Part shown: piece by piece, positions 60,900 through 64,000 of the stretch | How the letters are laid out: each line of letters begins with the position of its first letter | Position numbering within the stretch: the stretch's first letter is position 1 | Assembly (NCBI GenBank): GCA_036346275.1 | Contig: CM070711.1 | Coordinates: forward strand, 46,873,435 to 46,937,434 | Reading direction: 5' to 3' | DNA from: Otatea glauca | Lineage: Eukaryota; Streptophyta; Magnoliopsida; Poales; Poaceae | DNA: 64,000 nucleotides | The notes under the pieces: generated by a model | Databases searched by the model: none | The model's input: only the letters and a program-made list of their open reading frames with translations | Told to the model about the DNA's origin: nothing | Program-made: the position numbers and the translations under genes

Positions 60900-62299
60900 T
60901 ATAAGCTAGACATGCTTATTGTCTTTTGGGATATAATCTCTAGCATATTACTCTTGCTTAATCTATCCGTTCTATGTTTTCGGTCTTTTCAACAAATGTA
61001 TGGTCTTTTTTGAGAAAAGGTTGCTGGTACTTTGATTAAAAACCCAAAATAAAACTATGGTTTGACGCGGCCGATTATTGGCAATAGCCGGTGGTGCAAA
61101 GGGAGTTGCACGTAGTATAGGGTGGAGTATCGCCCGAGTCGGATTAAGGACCGAGCAATGGGATGCTATAGACCCAAGATTTTCATGCAACCACGAGGGC
61201 TGGTATGGGACAGTCTTAGCCTATTAAGTTATTTAGATGTGGCTTTGCATCTAAGGAAGTCGGGAGATTGCACAGGCATTCCAGTCAGGTCTGCCTGTAG
61301 GGGTTTCTACATACCAATGCAACGTTGTACGCCTTGCCATGAACAGAAACGTGGTATTGGGTGCGATGAAAATGGATCCACATCTTGGGTGAGTGTTTCT
61401 GTTTCCATGGCGAGGGTCAAACGTCCTGGGCTGGTTCAAAGCCATGTCTAAGTAATGTAACGGCTCTGTATGATCTCCTTGCCGACACACCAAAAGAAGT
61501 GTGTTAATTGGCCTGGCAAAAGAGGTTGATCATTCCTTGTGGGTAAAGTTGTACACCTCTGTAGAGTGTAAGATCTAATCGATTAGCCATGCCCGCGGTA
61601 ATGGGCACTTGGTGAAGTCATTCCAATGTTAGAGTCTTTTTGGTATTTTCTTGAAAAATGGGTTTGGTTTGGAAACCATTTTGCAACCAGCTTTTTGTGT
61701 CAAAGGATAGACACCGGGGACCTTTGCAGTCAGGTAGACTGGGTTGAAAGGCTTGGGATATTTACTAGTCGCTTTATGTCCCTCATTTGCTTTATTAGAA
61801 ATGCATTGTTACAATCTATTATATTCATACTTTGAAATGTTTATGCAACTGCAAAATAACCTGAAGCCCACCTTGGCTTAGCCTGCATGATTATTTAATT
61901 GCATTTGATAAACACTATAAGTCTTGCTGAGTACCAATGTACTCAACTTGCATCTGCTGTCTCAGAGGACGAAGCCTGCGATGTGCCGGATGATACTTAT
62001 TTCCAAGCAGGGCACGGGGTTTTCGACGATGATTTCCCCTAGGTTTTGCCTAGTCAGTTGCCTGGGGGTTAGTGGGCAAACCGCGAGGCTTTTGGAGTTC
62101 TTTTGACTCTTTAATTTCCGCTGTTCAGACTTTGTAAAATATTAAGCTTTGTATTATTATCCCCCTTATATATATGTAACGGTTTGTTTCTCGTGTGGTT
62201 GTGATATGAATGTTGTAAACATGTGAGTGCTAGCCACTGATCATGGGACTAGTACAGTGATCACATGGAGGTTCTTGTTCGCAAGAACGGGGTCTCACA
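60900..62299 (+). repeat. Distal part of the split 4.66-kb LTR
   Basis: Continues the LTR started at 36702. It shares blocks with the solo LTR family (GTAAAGTxxxxxACCTCTGxAGAGTGTA and the GTGCACTAG/GGACTAGTxC end region) and ends GGTCTCACA before the PBS. The last part holds a perfect hairpin at 62271-62288. Confidence 0.75.
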
Positions 62300-62303
62300 G
62301 CGT

Positions 62304-62316
62304 TGGTATCAGAGCC
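62304..62316 (+). other. PBS of the large LTR element
   Basis: TGGTATCAGAGCC lies four bases after the LTR end CA. It is the initiator-Met type. Confidence 0.9.
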
Positions 62317-62505
62317 GCACTGACTGTAGGAAACCCTGGGTAAATGGTCGTTAGTTAGTTATATGAAGATTTAATTTGAAAAATAAACAAAACTCTATCC
62401 TCTACCAATAATGAAATTTAGCATATTTGCTAATTTTCTTATTCGTGGCTCCTTAACTGTTCATAATAACTATTATTAATCTTATCTTCTCTTTTTATTT
62501 TGTAG

Positions 62506-63264
62506 ATGACGCACTATATACCCTGTCACGAGTCGACTGCTCCAGAGTTTGGTGGAATGATGGGAGTGTTACACCGCCTGTTGGAGGATTGTCATTTTGA
62601 AAGTCTCCCAAGATATGTAGTATTTCAAGCGTACCTGAGCTCGGTGACTAAGGAGTATGCCACTAGAGTTTTCATACCCCCTAGATCGGTTTTCAATGAG
62701 GGAGAAAGGTGTTTTGATGGATATGGATCATCTATGGATGCTTCAATGAATGATGCTGCATATCGAGCTGTGATCCATCTTCGCCATGTGCTTCCAGATT
62801 TGAACCTTGCCTACTACTACTTTCCAGGAAGACCCCTGGTTGGAGACAATGTATATAGAGATCATACTGGGGTTAGGAGTGATGGTCTTAGAGTCATGGT
62901 AAATTTTGTAAATTGTCTAGATAAGCACTATGTTCAGTTGGCACAAGAGTTGTTGGAAACCCGTCGTCGTATGGCATTTTTGGAGGCCCACTTGGCAACG
63001 TGCGTGGCAAGAGGCACTATACCACGCATGGTGCTAAGTGATGGGACTTCTCAAATCCCATCTGCGCGGCGTCCTCCACCTGCCTCTTATGTGCCTACGC
63101 CTGGTGTGCTAAAAGGGGCCAGAATGTCTTGCATAGGTAGTCGCCCACGTCTTGTAAATGATAAGGGTATAAATCCCCGTAGTACTTGTGTATATCATCC
63201 CGAAGCTCCTCGGGTATATCGGCGTAGAGCCTACGCTAGTAGGGATTTGGATAAGGTAGAGTAA
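62506..63264 (+). CDS. Uncharacterised 252-aa ORF of the large LTR element
   Basis: An uninterrupted 252-codon ORF starts ~190 bp after the PBS, in the gag position. The ATG directly follows TTTTATTTTGTAG, a good 3' splice site, so the true 5' end may come from a spliced leader. The N-terminal 130 residues look globular (MMGVLHRLLEDCHFESLPRY, RVFIPPRSVFNEGERCF, VIHLRHVLPDLNLAYYYFPG, GLRVMVNFVNCLDKHYVQLA). A helical segment with LAQELLETRRRMAFLEAHLA follows, then a Pro/Arg-rich basic tail. No zinc knuckle, protease motif or membrane segment is seen. It may be a non-standard gag or an extra protein of a non-autonomous family. It has no internal stop, unlike the pol genes elsewhere in the window. 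Confidence 0.6.
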   Translation: MTHYIPCHESTAPEFGGMMGVLHRLLEDCHFESLPRYVVFQAYLSSVTKEYATRVFIPPRSVFNEGERCFDGYGSSMDASMNDAAYRAVIHLRHVLPDLNLAYYYFPGRPLVGDNVYRDHTGVRSDGLRVMVNFVNCLDKHYVQLAQELLETRRRMAFLEAHLATCVARGTIPRMVLSDGTSQIPSARRPPPASYVPTPGVLKGARMSCIGSRPRLVNDKGINPRSTCVYHPEAPRVYRRRAYASRDLDKVE

Positions 63265-63632
63265 GTAGGAGTATGTGGATGAGATGTAGCATCTTTTGTA
63301 AGCTATGGGTAGTTTGAAATAATAAAGTGGTGTGTCTTTTGTTGTAAATTGGTATGACATCAGTTTGCTCGTAGTATGTGAATCTCATGATAAAAGTTAC
63401 TAAAGAAATAGCTTAGCTCATGTAGACTATAAAAGTTATATGTATAAAATTGTGAGGTGATTCCAGGTTGTACAGGAAGTAGAGTTTGTAGAAATGTTAG
63501 GTGTGGGTTAAAGATCCTGTGTTCAAACTAATGCTCTATGTATGATGTGGAAGGAAGTAGTGCAGCTGTCCTTCCTGTGTTGCTGCTAGCATTGTATTAG
63601 TGCTGATTTTGTTTTTGCTTTAAAAATTTCAG

Positions 63633-64000
63633 ATGGCAAGTCCCGCCAGTTGGGCAGATATAGTTAGGGAATTAGCATAAAATCTTGGGCAATAAAAGAA
63701 TCGCCCTATGCTCACCATTAGGCAAGCAACCGATGGATTTAAGGTTTATGCGTACGCAGTTACTATAAGGAGAGAGCGTCGCATGCACCATCGTGTTAAG
63801 CATCATGATTCAAATAGGATCCAAGCTATACAAGAAACAAGTCGCAAGTTGATGAGAAAGATTTGTCAAGTACATCATGTAAATATGAGTGCGTATGTGC
63901 GCTTGTATGAAGCACGTGTAGGTCGCCAAAGGCCCGAGTTAGAACCGAGGAGGCGTAGAACAGGGAATAGGCAAGAATATTTGCGCCAGTTTCGCCCAGC
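63633..64000 (+). pseudogene. Second ORF of the large LTR element, interrupted, runs off the window
   Basis: Begins ATG after TTTAAAAATTTCAG, again a good 3' splice site. It reads MASPASWADIVRELA, TAA, NLGQ, TAA, then open to the end of the window: PMLTIRQATDGFKVYAYAVT, RRERRMHHRVKHHDSNRIQA, SRKLMRKICQVHHVNMSAYV and a basic RPELEPRRRRTGNRQEYLRQ end. Both stops would be CAA if one C-to-T change is reversed. The product would be basic and helical, with no recognised family. It could be a second exon or a separate gene. Confidence 0.45.

Larger units (their letters stand above)
36702..64000 (+). mobile_element. Large LTR element with split 4.66-kb LTR (3' end outside window)
   Basis: The LTR starts TGTAACATCCCGAAAAATA at 36702, is interrupted at 39958 by a copia element, resumes at 60900 and ends GGGGTCTCACA at 62299: 3,257 + 1,400 bp. 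It is followed by a Met-type PBS and two ORFs. Parts of the LTR resemble the solo LTR family at 13.6 and 31.9 kb in the same order, such as the GAGGAAGA..GCAAGGCAAG block at 39718-39780 and the 61.5-62.1 kb part. The two families are therefore related. A TATA motif (TTATAAATACC) is at 37892. Whether the element has pol cannot be seen here. Confidence 0.75.

Overview
This window is plant nuclear DNA, almost certainly from a grass (Poaceae). Coding blocks have GT-AG introns, the retrotransposon families are of grass type, and transposons are inserted inside one another. I see one credible host gene. Almost everything else is transposable-element sequence, most of it broken. I cannot name the species.

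Layout. 0.5-1.6 kb: a two-exon minus-strand gene for a small-heat-shock-domain (HSP20/RTM2-like) protein with a C-terminal membrane anchor and an internal 57-residue duplication. 1.85-6.2 kb: a decayed minus-strand Ty1/copia element with a truncated CACTA transposon inside it. 6.2-8.4 kb: a Ty3/gypsy remnant in the order pol tail, LTR, primer-binding site (PBS), leader. 8.37-8.95 kb: a small hAT-type non-autonomous element. 9-11.6 kb: no genes, with one degenerate A/T-rich repeat tract. 11.64-11.80 kb: a diverged second copy of the sequence upstream of the host gene.

11.95-21.14 kb: a minus-strand hAT transposon pseudogene (BED finger, DUF659 core, hAT_C dimerisation domain) bounded by a near-perfect 8-bp target duplication. 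It is split by two solo LTRs: 13.59-16.78 kb (TSD CAGTT) and 17.10-18.80 kb.

21.68-36.59 kb: a minus-strand Ty3/gypsy element of the Tat type (dual RNase H) with 0.54-kb LTRs. It carries an antisense six-exon accessory gene, a second small antisense ORF with a TATA box, and an 80-bp minisatellite. Its gag is split by a second solo LTR (31.93-35.18 kb, TSD TCTAT) of the same family as the one at 13.6 kb, in the opposite orientation.

36.70 kb to the window end: the 5' part of a large LTR element whose ~4.66-kb LTR is interrupted by a 20.9-kb copia element of SIRE/Maximus type (39.96-60.89 kb, TSD CTAAG). The left LTR of that copia element is in turn interrupted by a 9.77-kb LTR element with 3.1-kb LTRs and no recognisable protein (41.43-51.20 kb, TSD GGAAA). 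After the outer LTR come a Met-type PBS, an intact 252-codon ORF that I do not recognise, and a second, stop-interrupted ORF running off the window.

The insertion order can be read from the target duplications. Many reading frames are interrupted by CAG/CAA-to-TAG/TAA or TGG-to-TAG/TGA stops, as expected for long-methylated, deaminating repeats.
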